From Rhizobium sp. NZLR1 (GTDB lineage: Bacteria > Pseudomonadota > Alphaproteobacteria > Rhizobiales > Rhizobiaceae): 64,000 nucleotides of DNA. Under the pieces are notes generated by a model that ran no database searches, was not told the DNA's origin, and saw nothing but the letters and a program-made list of their open reading frames with translations. The DNA lies in assembly GCF_017357385.1 (NCBI RefSeq), contig NZ_CP071632.1:3925501-3989500 (forward strand). Reading direction: 5' to 3'. Every line of letters begins with the position of its first letter. Within the stretch, counting starts at the first letter, position 1. Below are positions 9,592 through 18,047 of this stretch, in pieces. The translations under genes and the position numbers were made by a program.

Positions 9592-10299
9592 TCAGTTGAA
9601 ATAAGCCTGGATGACGTCGCCAAGCCCGGCATTCGACCCTGCACCGACGGCATGGAATCGCCAGGATCCGTCCGGCTGCTTCAGGAAGGAAGCCACCTGT
9701 ATCGTCGTCTTGCCGGCAAATTCGGCGGTGAGCTGGTAGCGGCAAAGCTCGTCATCCATCGCGTCACAAACTTCGATATAGGCGTTCCTGACCTTGCCGA
9801 AATCCTGTTTCTTGCGCTCCGCATCATGGATCGTCGCCCAGACGGCAAGCTCGGAAACCTCGTCCGGCAGCTTCGCCAGCACGATCTTGAACTCCTCGCG
9901 GAAACCCTCGTCATGGTGGCCGCCGCCATGATCGTCATCGTCGCCGTCCTCATCGGGTTCCGACCCTTTGATCAGGCCGCCACGCCCGGTCCGGTCGTCG
10001 CGTTCGTGCCACATCGAGCCGTCATCCGTCTGGAAGGAACCGTCGGCATTCTTGCTCAAAGACCCTTCCGGATTGCTGGAACTGCGCACGAAGGCATAGC
10101 AGAGTGCATGCGAGCCTTCATTGTAGAGCCGCGCGCGGTTCGCATCGCCACCGGGATGGACCAGCGCAAAACAATGCACGTCGAGATCAAAGGCCGGCCC
10201 CGAACCTTCGGGCGGATCCCAAACAAGTCCCGAATGGACGAGCTGGATCTCCTTCTGGATCTGGAATGATTGCCCCTTGTTGAGCTTGAAGGTTGCCAT
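9592..10299 (-). CDS. TerD-family protein with acidic/His insertion
   Basis: 235 residues of the TerD/CABP family, which binds calcium and is tied to tellurite resistance and envelope or phage stress. The family pattern is visible: start MATFKLNKGQSF, FDLDVHCFAL near residue 38, HERDDRTGRGG near 100, then KIVLAKLPDEVSELAVWATI. Where canonical TerD has a compact acidic calcium loop, this protein has a longer stretch (roughly 110-132) rich in Asp, Gly and His (DEDGDDDDHGGGHHDEG). That may alter or extend metal binding (inference). It is 22 nt downstream of telA and shares its strand with the two following genes. Confidence 0.85.
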   Translation of the reverse strand: MATFKLNKGQSFQIQKEIQLVHSGLVWDPPEGSGPAFDLDVHCFALVHPGGDANRARLYNEGSHALCYAFVRSSSNPEGSLSKNADGSFQTDDGSMWHERDDRTGRGGLIKGSEPDEDGDDDDHGGGHHDEGFREEFKIVLAKLPDEVSELAVWATIHDAERKKQDFGKVRNAYIEVCDAMDDELCRYQLTAEFAGKTTIQVASFLKQPDGSWRFHAVGAGSNAGLGDVIQAYFN

Positions 10300-10321
10300 G
10301 CGCTATCTTTCTCCTGAAGTC

Positions 10322-11497
10322 TCAGATCGGACGATCGGTCACGATTTGCCGGGCTTGTTCGAGTTTGGCGCGGGCGGCGGCATAACGTTCTTTGTTTCGC
10401 TCGCCTTCGGCGACCACCTTGTCGGCGATATTGCGCAGCCGCTGCGCGGTGCCGAGCACCAGATCGGCATCGGCAAGCCGGGTCTCTCCGGCCGCCCTGA
10501 CCGAATTGACCGAAACATCCTCCAGCACCTCGGATCCATATTGCTGCAGCGACGCACGCAGTTCACGTCGCATCGTGTTCATCTGCTGGATCGACTGCAT
10601 TTGGAAGAGCGCGTGCAGGCGGATCAGCATCGATTTGATGTCGTTGAATTCCGCATTGGCCGAGGTGACGGTATCTGCAAGGGTGGCAAGCGCTGCACCC
10701 CGGGCAATGCCGATCGAGTCGAGGTCGGCCGGCGCCTTGGCATAGGCGGTTTCGAGAACGAGGACCCGGTTCTGGAAGATATCGCGCTTCTGCGAGAAGT
10801 CGCGGGCTTCCTGCACCTTGAGCGGATCGCCGGAAGCCGCCTCTTCCATCAACCGGTCGAGCTCGCGGCCGGCATCGGCAAGGATGCGTCTTCCGGCCTC
10901 AACGAAAACGCCGAGAGACACGATCGTATCGCGATATCCCTCGGCCAGCGTGCTCATGCGCGACACTTCGAGAATGAGCTTGCTGCTCTCCTCCTCGATC
11001 TCAGCCTCCATCGGCCTGACCAGATCTCCGAGGGATTTGGCCTTGCTCTGCAGCATGCCGCGAACCTCGTCGGTCACCGATTTGAGGCGCTTGGCGGGGT
11101 CGCCGAGACCGACGGCCGTCAACAGGCGTTCGAGGAAATTGCCCTTCAGCTTCTCGCGGATGCTTGCTTCGAGCCCTTTGAGATCGGCGTCATTGATGCC
11201 GTCCCGGATCGTCCGGAACAATTCGAACAGCACCGGCGACTGCGCATTGGTGATCTGGGAAAGGATGGCATCGAGCTTGGCGCCGAAGCCGCCGATGGCT
11301 TCCTGGCCGAAGGTAATCAAATGATGCGGCTCGACCGTTGCCAGCCTGTACCGCTCTGCGAGGTCGCCGACCTCGCCGGCTTTCTCCGGCGGAAGAACGA
11401 CCGTCACCACGGCCGGCAGGCCGCCGGTCGAAAGCGCGGGCATCAAGCCCGGGCTGGTCTCGAGGCTCTTCGTGTTCGACGCACTTGGCTCCGACAT
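10322..11497 (-). CDS. telA: TelA/KlaA-family toxic anion resistance protein
   Basis: 391 residues, the usual length for the family, almost wholly helical with long amphipathic stretches and no membrane segment. Family-like segments include GVFVEAGRRILADAGRELDR and FQMQSIQQMNTMRRELRASL. TelA proteins were found through tellurite resistance and occur with TerD domains; their biochemical role is not settled. This is the first gene of the four-gene operon; AAGGGGA precedes the ATG at good spacing. The next gene upstream is 200 nt away, so the operon promoter should lie in 11498-11697, where I see no clear operator. Confidence 0.85.
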   Translation of the reverse strand: MSEPSASNTKSLETSPGLMPALSTGGLPAVVTVVLPPEKAGEVGDLAERYRLATVEPHHLITFGQEAIGGFGAKLDAILSQITNAQSPVLFELFRTIRDGINDADLKGLEASIREKLKGNFLERLLTAVGLGDPAKRLKSVTDEVRGMLQSKAKSLGDLVRPMEAEIEEESSKLILEVSRMSTLAEGYRDTIVSLGVFVEAGRRILADAGRELDRLMEEAASGDPLKVQEARDFSQKRDIFQNRVLVLETAYAKAPADLDSIGIARGAALATLADTVTSANAEFNDIKSMLIRLHALFQMQSIQQMNTMRRELRASLQQYGSEVLEDVSVNSVRAAGETRLADADLVLGTAQRLRNIADKVVAEGERNKERYAAARAKLEQARQIVTDRPI

Positions 11498-11697
11498 GCC
11501 GTCAATCCCCTTTGTTCGGCCTTTATCCTGCAGCCCGCCGGCGCAATTCCCAAACGCACGGAAAAGTTGAGAATCTTAGTTGTAAAATCGGCGAGAATGT
11601 AACCGACGGCATCGCACTGGGCAACATATCATCCACGAACCACAGTCGATTTGGCAGCGCTGTATACCTCGCATAAATCAACTTCTATGCGGCGCGC

Positions 11698-12654
11698 CTA
11701 GTCCTTTTGCGGCGTCTCCGACACCGGCGTCAGCGCTGCACCTTTCTCGAACCAGGCAATGAGATTGTCGGCGACCAGATCGGCCATCGCATTGCGCGTC
11801 GGCACCGATGCGGAAGCGACATGCGGCAAGAGCACGGCATTGGTCGGCTCCAGCAGGTCACCCGGCACGGTCGGCTCTTCATAAAAGACATCGAGGCCGG
11901 CCGCCCCGAGAGCGCCGGAGGCAAGCGCCGCGCTCAACGCCGCCTCGTCCACCGTCCAGCCGCGGCCGACATTGACGAGAATGCCGTTCGGGCCGAGTGC
12001 TGCCAGAATATCGGCGTCGATCGTCTTATGCGTCTGCGGCGTCTTCGGAACGATGGCGATGAGCGTGTCCACCGCTTCCGCTAGCCCCTTCAGCGTCGGG
12101 TGATAATCGTAGGGTGCATCGGAATGTCGCGACCGTGTGTGGTAACTGATCTTCACCTTGAACGGCTCCAGCCGCTTGGCGATCTCAAGCCCGATGCGGC
12201 CAAGGCCATAAAGCCCGACATGACGGCCCTTGAGCGAGAAGCGCGACAGCGGATAGGTCGCGCCCGGCTTCCAGTTGCCCGCACGCAGCCAGGCTTCGGC
12301 CCGCGGCAACTCGCGAACGGTATTGAGCAGCAGGGCGATCGCCGTATCGGCGACCTCGTCGTTCAGCACATCAGGCGTGTTGGTGACGACGATGCCTTTC
12401 TCGGCGGCTTGTTTCACATCGACGCCGTCGTAGCCGACACCGAAATTGGCGATCACCTCGACATGCGGCAGATGGTCGATCCAGGCGCCGGGGAACGGGC
12501 CGGAGACAGCGACACCGCGGATGCGGGCGGCAGTCCCGTCGTCGAGGGCAAGCCTTTCCTCCCGGGCGACGGCGATGATCTCAAAACGATCCTTCAGCCT
12601 TTCGATAACACGCTCGTGTATCTTCCCGGGAACGAGAATGGCGATGCGGGACAT
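11698..12654 (-). CDS. D-2-hydroxyacid dehydrogenase (glyoxylate/hydroxypyruvate reductase type)
   Basis: 318 residues of the D-isomer-specific 2-hydroxyacid dehydrogenase family. The Rossmann signature is GLYGLGRIGLEIAKRL. The catalytic Arg lies in NVGRGWTVDE, the Glu in YEEPTVP and the His in LLPHVAS, so the active site is complete. It probably reduces glyoxylate, hydroxypyruvate or a related 2-keto acid with NAD(P)H. It follows the LacI gene by 29 nt on the same strand and is likely co-transcribed, which suggests sugar-acid control. Confidence 0.88.
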   Translation of the reverse strand: MSRIAILVPGKIHERVIERLKDRFEIIAVAREERLALDDGTAARIRGVAVSGPFPGAWIDHLPHVEVIANFGVGYDGVDVKQAAEKGIVVTNTPDVLNDEVADTAIALLLNTVRELPRAEAWLRAGNWKPGATYPLSRFSLKGRHVGLYGLGRIGLEIAKRLEPFKVKISYHTRSRHSDAPYDYHPTLKGLAEAVDTLIAIVPKTPQTHKTIDADILAALGPNGILVNVGRGWTVDEAALSAALASGALGAAGLDVFYEEPTVPGDLLEPTNAVLLPHVASASVPTRNAMADLVADNLIAWFEKGAALTPVSETPQKD

Positions 12655-12683
12655 GGCTTTTCCTCTTGGATGACCGTCTTGGT

Positions 12684-13706
12684 TCAGGCGCGGGGCCGAT
12701 GAGGGCTGGTGGACTGACGAATGCGCATTTCCGGTTTGATCAGATGCATGCCGTCGGGCTCGTGGCTGCCGGCAAGGCGATCGAGCAGCGCCCGCGCCGC
12801 CAGGCGACCGACCTCGGTCTGGCCGTTCCAGACGGTCGTCAGCGCCGGGGTGGCGATCGAAGCCTCCTCAAGATCGTCGTAACCGGTGACGGAGATGTCG
12901 CGTCCCGGCACCAGGCCGGCGCGCGCAATGCCGTTCATCAGGCCGATCGCCACGAGATCGTTCCAGCAGACGGCGGCCGTCGGCTTCTGTGGCAACGAGA
13001 GGAAATGCACGGCGGCTTCGAAACCGCCCTGCTTCGAGCGTGGGCCGGGAATGCGCAGGTTCGGATCGACTTCGATGCCGGCCTTGCGCAGCGCATTGAC
13101 GTAGCCCTGGTAGCGGTCGCGGCCGGTGGATGTCTGGTCCGTGCCGCCGATCATCGCAATCGAGCGGTGGCCGAGGCCGATCAGGTGGTTGGTGGCAAGC
13201 GAGATGCCATAGCTGTCATCGCCGCGATAGGTCGGCAGGTCTTGGCCCTCCATCGAGCGCGCAACCAGGATCGCCGGCATGCCATTGTCTTCCGCCAGTT
13301 GCACGTCCTCAGGCGGCGTGCCGATCGCCGGCGACATGATGACGCCGTCGCCGCCGAGTTGCAGGAGCGTCTCGATGAAGGTGCGCTGCTTCTCGACATT
13401 GTCGTAATGATTGGAAAGGATGAAGGTGTGGCGGCTGCGATCGAGCTCGCTTTCGATCGCCTTCAGGATCTCCCCGTAGAAGGGGTTCATAATGTCGTGC
13501 ACGACGACGCCGATGATGCCGGAACGCGAGGTGCGAAGGCTGGCAGCGCGGCGATTGTAGATATAGCCGAGGGCGCGCGCCTGTTCCTTGATCTTGTCCC
13601 GCGTATTGCTGGCGACGAGCGGACTGTCGCGTAAGGCAAGCGATACGGTCGCCGTTGAAATGCCGAGCGTTTCGGCGATCGTCGAAAGCTTGATCTTCTG
13701 GACCAC
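12684..13706 (-). CDS. LacI-family transcriptional regulator
   Basis: About 340 residues. The N-terminal helix-turn-helix is KLSTIAETLGISTATVSLAL and the hinge region is ALGYIYNRRAASLR; a periplasmic-binding-fold effector domain follows (GIIGVVVHDIMNPFYGEI onward). The GTG start at 13706 is preceded by GGAGGAGG. Upstream at 13773-13782 lies a perfect TTTAATTAAA palindrome in an AT-rich patch that could be its own operator. It heads a two-gene unit with the 2-hydroxyacid dehydrogenase. The ligand is unknown; a sugar acid is a reasonable guess. Confidence 0.87.
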   Translation of the reverse strand: MVQKIKLSTIAETLGISTATVSLALRDSPLVASNTRDKIKEQARALGYIYNRRAASLRTSRSGIIGVVVHDIMNPFYGEILKAIESELDRSRHTFILSNHYDNVEKQRTFIETLLQLGGDGVIMSPAIGTPPEDVQLAEDNGMPAILVARSMEGQDLPTYRGDDSYGISLATNHLIGLGHRSIAMIGGTDQTSTGRDRYQGYVNALRKAGIEVDPNLRIPGPRSKQGGFEAAVHFLSLPQKPTAAVCWNDLVAIGLMNGIARAGLVPGRDISVTGYDDLEEASIATPALTTVWNGQTEVGRLAARALLDRLAGSHEPDGMHLIKPEMRIRQSTSPHRPRA

Positions 13707-13822
13707 GTGTCCTCCTCCAGGCAGCACGCAAGCAGCAAGAGCCGCCGGAAAACCGGCGTGGCCCTTAAAATGTTTAATTAAAAGATTTAATCGGTGGAAG
13801 CAATTCGTCTTTCTGCGAAATT

Positions 13823-14335
13823 TCAGTCTTCATCCGGATCTTCGATATGAAGAGCTTCGGCCTGCAGATTGGCATCGATCGCCTTCAGCAGGCGGACGAG
13901 ATTGCGGATTTCCTTTTCGGAGAATTCCAGCGTCGCCAGCCTGTCGCAGGCCGCGGCCGCCATCTCGATCCCCTGCACGCTGCCACGGCCGAGCTCGGTG
14001 AGATAGACTTTGGTGAGGCGCGCATCCTCGGCGTCGGGCTTGCGCTCGAGGAAGCCCTGCGCCTCCATGCGGCCGATCGTGCGCGTCATCGTCGGCGCCT
14101 TGACGCCGAGTTTCTGGGCAAGGCCGCCGGCCGTCATGCCGTCGCTCTCGGCAAGCGAGTGGATGACGCCGTCCTGGCCGGCATAGAGCCCGCTTTCGAG
14201 AAGGTTGCGCGAAAGCACCGTGCGCATGGAGCGAGCCGCCTGGGTGAGCGCTGGAGAGAGGTCGACGAGCGTATACTCGGTCTTGTCCTTCTTCTTGGAC
14301 TTGTGCTTCTTGCCGTCCTTCTGCTTCTTTCCCAT
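13823..14335 (-). CDS. MarR-family transcriptional regulator
   Basis: About 170 residues. A very basic N-terminus (MGKKQKDGKKHKSKKKDK) precedes a MarR winged-helix domain: LLESGLYAGQDGVIHSLA, then the recognition region GLAQKLGVKAPTMTRTIGRM and the wing DAEDARLTKVYLTELG. I placed the start at 14335, six bases after AAAGGG; an ATG two codons upstream overlaps that site. It is divergent from the creatininase-family gene 85 nt away and may regulate it. The lysine-rich extension is unusual for MarR proteins and probably adds nonspecific DNA affinity. Confidence 0.85.
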   Translation of the reverse strand: MGKKQKDGKKHKSKKKDKTEYTLVDLSPALTQAARSMRTVLSRNLLESGLYAGQDGVIHSLAESDGMTAGGLAQKLGVKAPTMTRTIGRMEAQGFLERKPDAEDARLTKVYLTELGRGSVQGIEMAAAACDRLATLEFSEKEIRNLVRLLKAIDANLQAEALHIEDPDED

Positions 14336-14420
14336 AGCCATCCCTTTGATCTTTAAGCCTTGGCGCCGCTGCGATATGACATTGCCCAGGATCTCGTCAT
14401 AAACAAGAGGCAACGACTGG

Positions 14421-15209
14421 ATGATGACGCCTTCGCCCCGTTTCGAAGACAGCGACCCGGCCTCTGCCGTTGACGTGCGTCGCCTGATCGCCGTGCTGCC
14501 GCTCGGCGCTCATGAACAGCACGGCCCGCATCTGCCCTTCGAAACCGACACGCTGATTGCGGAAGGCATCGCCAGGCGATTGAGGATGGCCCTACCGGCT
14601 GGCCTTCCCGTCACATTCCTGCCCGCCGAATCCGTCAGCTATTCCATAGAGCATATGAATGTTGAAGGAACGAAGACGCTTGCCTTCGGCGAAGCGGTGG
14701 ACCGCTGGCTCGGAATCGCCGAAGGCTTGGCGAAGCAGGGCATCCGCAAATTGGTGATGTTGAACGCTCATGGCGGCAATTCGCCCATCATGACCATTGT
14801 CGCGACCGAGGCGCGGGTTCGCTTTGCCATGCTGGCGGTGGCGACGAGCTGGACCCGCTTCGGCCTGCCCGATGGCGTCATCCCGCCGGAGGAAAAGGCG
14901 GTCGGCATCCATGGCGGCGATATCGAGACCTCGGTGATGCTGGCGCTTCATCCGGGCAGGGTGGATATGACGAAAGCGGCGGATTTCCCTTCGCGACAGA
15001 GTGAATTTGCCAGGCATTTCAAGCATCTGCGCGCCTATGGGCCGCACGCCTTCGGCTGGAAGATGTCGGATCTCAACGCAGAGGGCGTGACGGGCAACGC
15101 CGCGGCGGCGACGGCTGAAAAGGGCGAGGCGCTGATTGCGCATGCGGTCAAGGGACTGGTGGAATTGCTGGAAGATGTCGATGCCTTCGATGTCACGCAG
15201 CTCCGGTGA
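14421..15209 (+). CDS. Creatininase-family amidohydrolase
   Basis: About 262 residues. Metal-ligand motifs of the creatininase family are present: LPLGAHEQHGPHLPFETD (Glu, His and Asp ligands), NAHGGN, and GIHGGDIETS with the late Glu. Family members hydrolyse cyclic amides or related C-N bonds (creatinine, formylated pterins, mycofactocin precursor). No partner gene here points to a substrate. Start candidates are adjacent ATGs at 14421 and 14424, following GAGGC. The divergent MarR gene may control it. Confidence 0.82.
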   Translation: MMTPSPRFEDSDPASAVDVRRLIAVLPLGAHEQHGPHLPFETDTLIAEGIARRLRMALPAGLPVTFLPAESVSYSIEHMNVEGTKTLAFGEAVDRWLGIAEGLAKQGIRKLVMLNAHGGNSPIMTIVATEARVRFAMLAVATSWTRFGLPDGVIPPEEKAVGIHGGDIETSVMLALHPGRVDMTKAADFPSRQSEFARHFKHLRAYGPHAFGWKMSDLNAEGVTGNAAAATAEKGEALIAHAVKGLVELLEDVDAFDVTQLR

Positions 15210-15238
15210 ATGGCCATCTGGGCCTGACGGATGATGTG

Positions 15239-15258
15239 ATCTTATAACATTATAAAAC
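15239..15258. promoter_or_regulatory. Candidate Zur operator upstream of the CobW gene
   Basis: An AT-rich near-palindrome, TTATAACATTATAA (15242-15255), sits in otherwise GC-rich DNA about 100 nt upstream of the CobW-family gene. It resembles the TATAACAT-type core of alphaproteobacterial Zur boxes, which often control COG0523 (YciC-like) genes. The match is by eye. Confidence 0.45.
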
Positions 15259-15354
15259 CCTTTGAACTGCCGCGCCCATGCCATTATATGAGACCAACCA
15301 TTCAAGCAGCCGATCTGAAGCTACTCGGCCGCACGCCTAATCCTAGAGGTTCTC

Positions 15355-16437
15355 ATGACCGACGCGATTCCCACCCAGAAGCCCATTCCCGTTACCGTGC
15401 TTACCGGTTATCTCGGCGCCGGCAAGACGACCTTGCTCAACCGTATCCTTTCCGAAAATCACGGCAAGAAATATGCGGTCATCGTCAATGAGTTCGGTGA
15501 AATCGGCATCGACAACGACCTGATCGTCGAGTCGGACGAAGAAATCTACGAGATGAACAATGGCTGCGTCTGTTGCACGGTGCGCGGCGACCTGATCCGC
15601 GTCGTCGAAGGCCTGATGCGCCGTCCCGGCCGCTTCGACGGCATCATCGTCGAAACCACCGGTCTTGCCGATCCGGTGCCGGTCGCCCAGACCTTCTTCA
15701 TGGACGATGATGTGCGCGCCAAGACCGAGCTCGACGCCGTCATCGCCCTGGTTGACGCCAAGCACCTGCCGCTGCGTCTGAAGGACAGCCGCGAGGCCGA
15801 AGACCAGATCGCCTTCGCCGACGTCGTCGTCATCAACAAGACCGACCTCGTGACTCCTGAAGAACTTGATGTGATCGAGGACATCGTCCGCGCCATCAAC
15901 CCGGCCGCCCGCGTCTATAAGACCAGCCGCTCCGGCGTCGACCTCGCTCGTGTGCTCGATCAGGGCGCCTTCAACCTGGAGCGCGCGCTCGAAAACGATC
16001 CGCATTTCCTCGAGCACGGCCATGACGACCATGTCTGCGGCCCGGATTGCGATCACGACCATCATCATCACGATCACGATCATGATCACCACGGGCACGA
16101 GCATCATCACCATGGCGCCATGTCGGCGATCCATGATGTGACGGTGCAGTCGGTATCGCTGCGCGGCGGCGAGATGAACGCGGAGCGCTTCTTCCCCTGG
16201 ATCCAGAAGGTCACCCAGACGCAGGGACCGAACATTCTCCGCCTCAAGGGCATCATCGCCTTCAAGGATGATCCCGAGCGGTACGTCGTCCAAGGCGTGC
16301 ACATGATCATCGAAGGTGATCACCAGCGGCCGTGGAAGGAAGGCGAAAAACACGAAAGCCGTCTCGTCTTCATCGGCCGCGATCTCGACCGTGAGAAGCT
16401 TGAAGCTTCCTTCAAGGCCTGCGAGGCAGCCGCCTGA
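15355..16437 (+). CDS. CobW/COG0523 GTPase, zinc metallochaperone type
   Basis: 360 residues. Walker A is [12 protein letters not shown] (about 18-29); the COG0523 CxCC metal motif is [11 protein letters not shown] (about 70-80); the G-domain base motif is INKTD. Between roughly 220 and 253 is a strongly His/Asp-rich segment with one CGPDC motif, a probable zinc reservoir or sensor. The CobW C-terminal domain follows. Members of this clade insert or allocate zinc under zinc limitation, consistent with the candidate Zur site upstream (inference). AGAGG precedes the ATG. The stop overlaps the start of the WD40 gene by one base, so the two are coupled. Confidence 0.9.
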   Translation: MTDAIPTQKPIPVTVLTGYLGAGKTTLLNRILSENHGKKYAVIVNEFGEIGIDNDLIVESDEEIYEMNNGCVCCTVRGDLIRVVEGLMRRPGRFDGIIVETTGLADPVPVAQTFFMDDDVRAKTELDAVIALVDAKHLPLRLKDSREAEDQIAFADVVVINKTDLVTPEELDVIEDIVRAINPAARVYKTSRSGVDLARVLDQGAFNLERALENDPHFLEHGHDDHVCGPDCDHDHHHHDHDHDHHGHEHHHHGAMSAIHDVTVQSVSLRGGEMNAERFFPWIQKVTQTQGPNILRLKGIIAFKDDPERYVVQGVHMIIEGDHQRPWKEGEKHESRLVFIGRDLDREKLEASFKACEAAA

Positions 16438-17426
16438 TGCCGACAGTTGCACCGCTTGATCTCGACGGCCACGTTCTGGCCGTCGAATTTTTAGGTGATG
16501 TCCCCTTCTTCGCCAGCGCCAACGGCACGTTTCACCGGCTGGACGGCGGCGACAGGGTTTCTGAAGCCCATCAGGGCATGCTCACCGCCATCCGCGATCC
16601 CTATAGCGAGAGCCTGATTTCGGGCGGCGAGGATGGCAGGGTGCTGCGCATTTCAGCCGACGGCAGCGTCAGCGAACTCGCCACCGCGCCGCGCAAGTGG
16701 ATCTCGCAGGTCGCGGCCGGCCCGCAAGGGGCCATTGCCTATTCCTACGGCAAAAGTTCGCTCGTGCGCCTTGCCGACGGGACGACCAAGGAATTTGCAG
16801 AGGAGCGCACGGTCGAGGGCCTTGCCTTTGCGCCGAAGGGCCTGCGCATCGCGGCCGCGCGGTATAACGGCGTGTCGCTGCACTGGATCGGCACGACCGC
16901 CAAACCAGTCGATCTCGAATGGAAGGGTGCGCATACCGGCGTCACCTTTTCGCCGGACGGTAATTTCCTCGTCACTTCGATGCAGGAAAACGCGCTTCAC
17001 GGCTGGAAACTCGACAGCAAGCCGGGCTCCGAAGCCCGCCACATGCGCATGACCGGCTACCCCGCCAAGGTCAAATCGCTCTCCTGGTCGGTCAAGGGCA
17101 AATGGCTCGCCTCGTCTGGCGCGCCGGCCGCCATCGTCTGGCCCTTCCAGGGCAAGGACGGGCCGATGGGCAAGGCGCCGCTCGAACTCGGCACTCGCGC
17201 CAATATCATGGCAACCGCGGTGAAATTCCATCCGCTCGAAGATATCCTCGCCATCGGCTTCATCGACGGCATGATTCTGGCCGTCCGCATCGCCGACAGC
17301 AAGGAGGCGCTGTTGCGCCGCCCCGGCAAAGGCGCCGTCACAGCGATGAGCTGGAGCAAGAACGGCAAGCTGCTCGCCTTCGCTTCCGAAGCCGGCGACT
17401 GCGGCGTCATCGATATTTCGGCTTGA
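16437..17426 (+). CDS. WD40-repeat protein coupled to the CobW gene
   Basis: 329 residues with repeated beta-propeller blades (examples: SLISGGEDGRVLRIS, GVTFSPDGNFLVTS, AMSWSKNGKLLAFAS). There is no signal peptide or catalytic motif, so it should be a cytoplasmic interaction platform. Its ATG shares a base with the CobW stop codon. The pairing suggests it helps the GTPase recognise client proteins, but that is inference. Confidence 0.82.
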   Translation: MPTVAPLDLDGHVLAVEFLGDVPFFASANGTFHRLDGGDRVSEAHQGMLTAIRDPYSESLISGGEDGRVLRISADGSVSELATAPRKWISQVAAGPQGAIAYSYGKSSLVRLADGTTKEFAEERTVEGLAFAPKGLRIAAARYNGVSLHWIGTTAKPVDLEWKGAHTGVTFSPDGNFLVTSMQENALHGWKLDSKPGSEARHMRMTGYPAKVKSLSWSVKGKWLASSGAPAAIVWPFQGKDGPMGKAPLELGTRANIMATAVKFHPLEDILAIGFIDGMILAVRIADSKEALLRRPGKGAVTAMSWSKNGKLLAFASEAGDCGVIDISA

Positions 17427-17470
17427 CGCACATTGGCGGCAACGGACGATATCCTATCGGGCCTGAAGTC

Positions 17471-17938
17471 GTGACGCTCACCGCCGACCACATGCAAGCC
17501 GTAGCCGGAATCAGGCGTGTCTCCCTGCGGCAACGACTGCCTTGGCTGCCGGATCTTCATACGCCCGAAGAGGAAGAAGAGTACTGGCGCATGCATCTGC
17601 TGCCGAATTGCACGATCCTTGGCGCCGCCTTGGAAAACCGGCTCGTCGGTGTCATCGCCTATGGCGACGGCTGGATAGAGCAGCTTTACGTTCTCCCGGA
17701 TTTCCAGGGTTTGGGCACCGGCTCTCTGCTCCTCGGCTGTGCCAAGCAGGAAATGGACAAGATCAGGCTCTGGCCGTTTCAGCGCAATACCGGCGCACGG
17801 GCGTTCTAGGTACGACACGGTTTTGCCGCCGAGGAGGAGACCGACGGTACTGATAATGAGGAAAGAGAGCCGGATGTGCTCTATTATTGGCGCAGGCTTC
17901 CGGAGCTGATGCCCGGCCTGCAACCGTCTGGCGGCTAG
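17471..17938 (+). pseudogene. GNAT acetyltransferase interrupted by an in-frame amber codon
   Basis: From the GTG at 17471 the frame reads a GNAT protein: EQLYVLPDFQGLGTGSLLLG is the acetyl-CoA loop, followed by RLWPFQRNTGARAF. A TAG at 17807-17809 then stops it, exactly where family members have Tyr in the N..AR.FYE..GF motif. The same frame continues past the stop with conserved C-terminal sequence (VRHGFAAEEETDG, EPDVLYYWRR) to a second TAG at 17936-17938. A single TAC/TAT to TAG change explains it. The truncated product would lack the last strand. It lies downstream of the WD40 gene and may share its transcript. Confidence 0.8.
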
Positions 17939-18047
17939 AATAACGGACTAACGCCGCAAAGTGGCGGGCATGCCAAATGTCTTGGCTGGCCAAATATGTG
18001 CCCCGCGCAGGCGGCGTCTTGCGCCGCCTCGGACAGAGGAAACGGGA

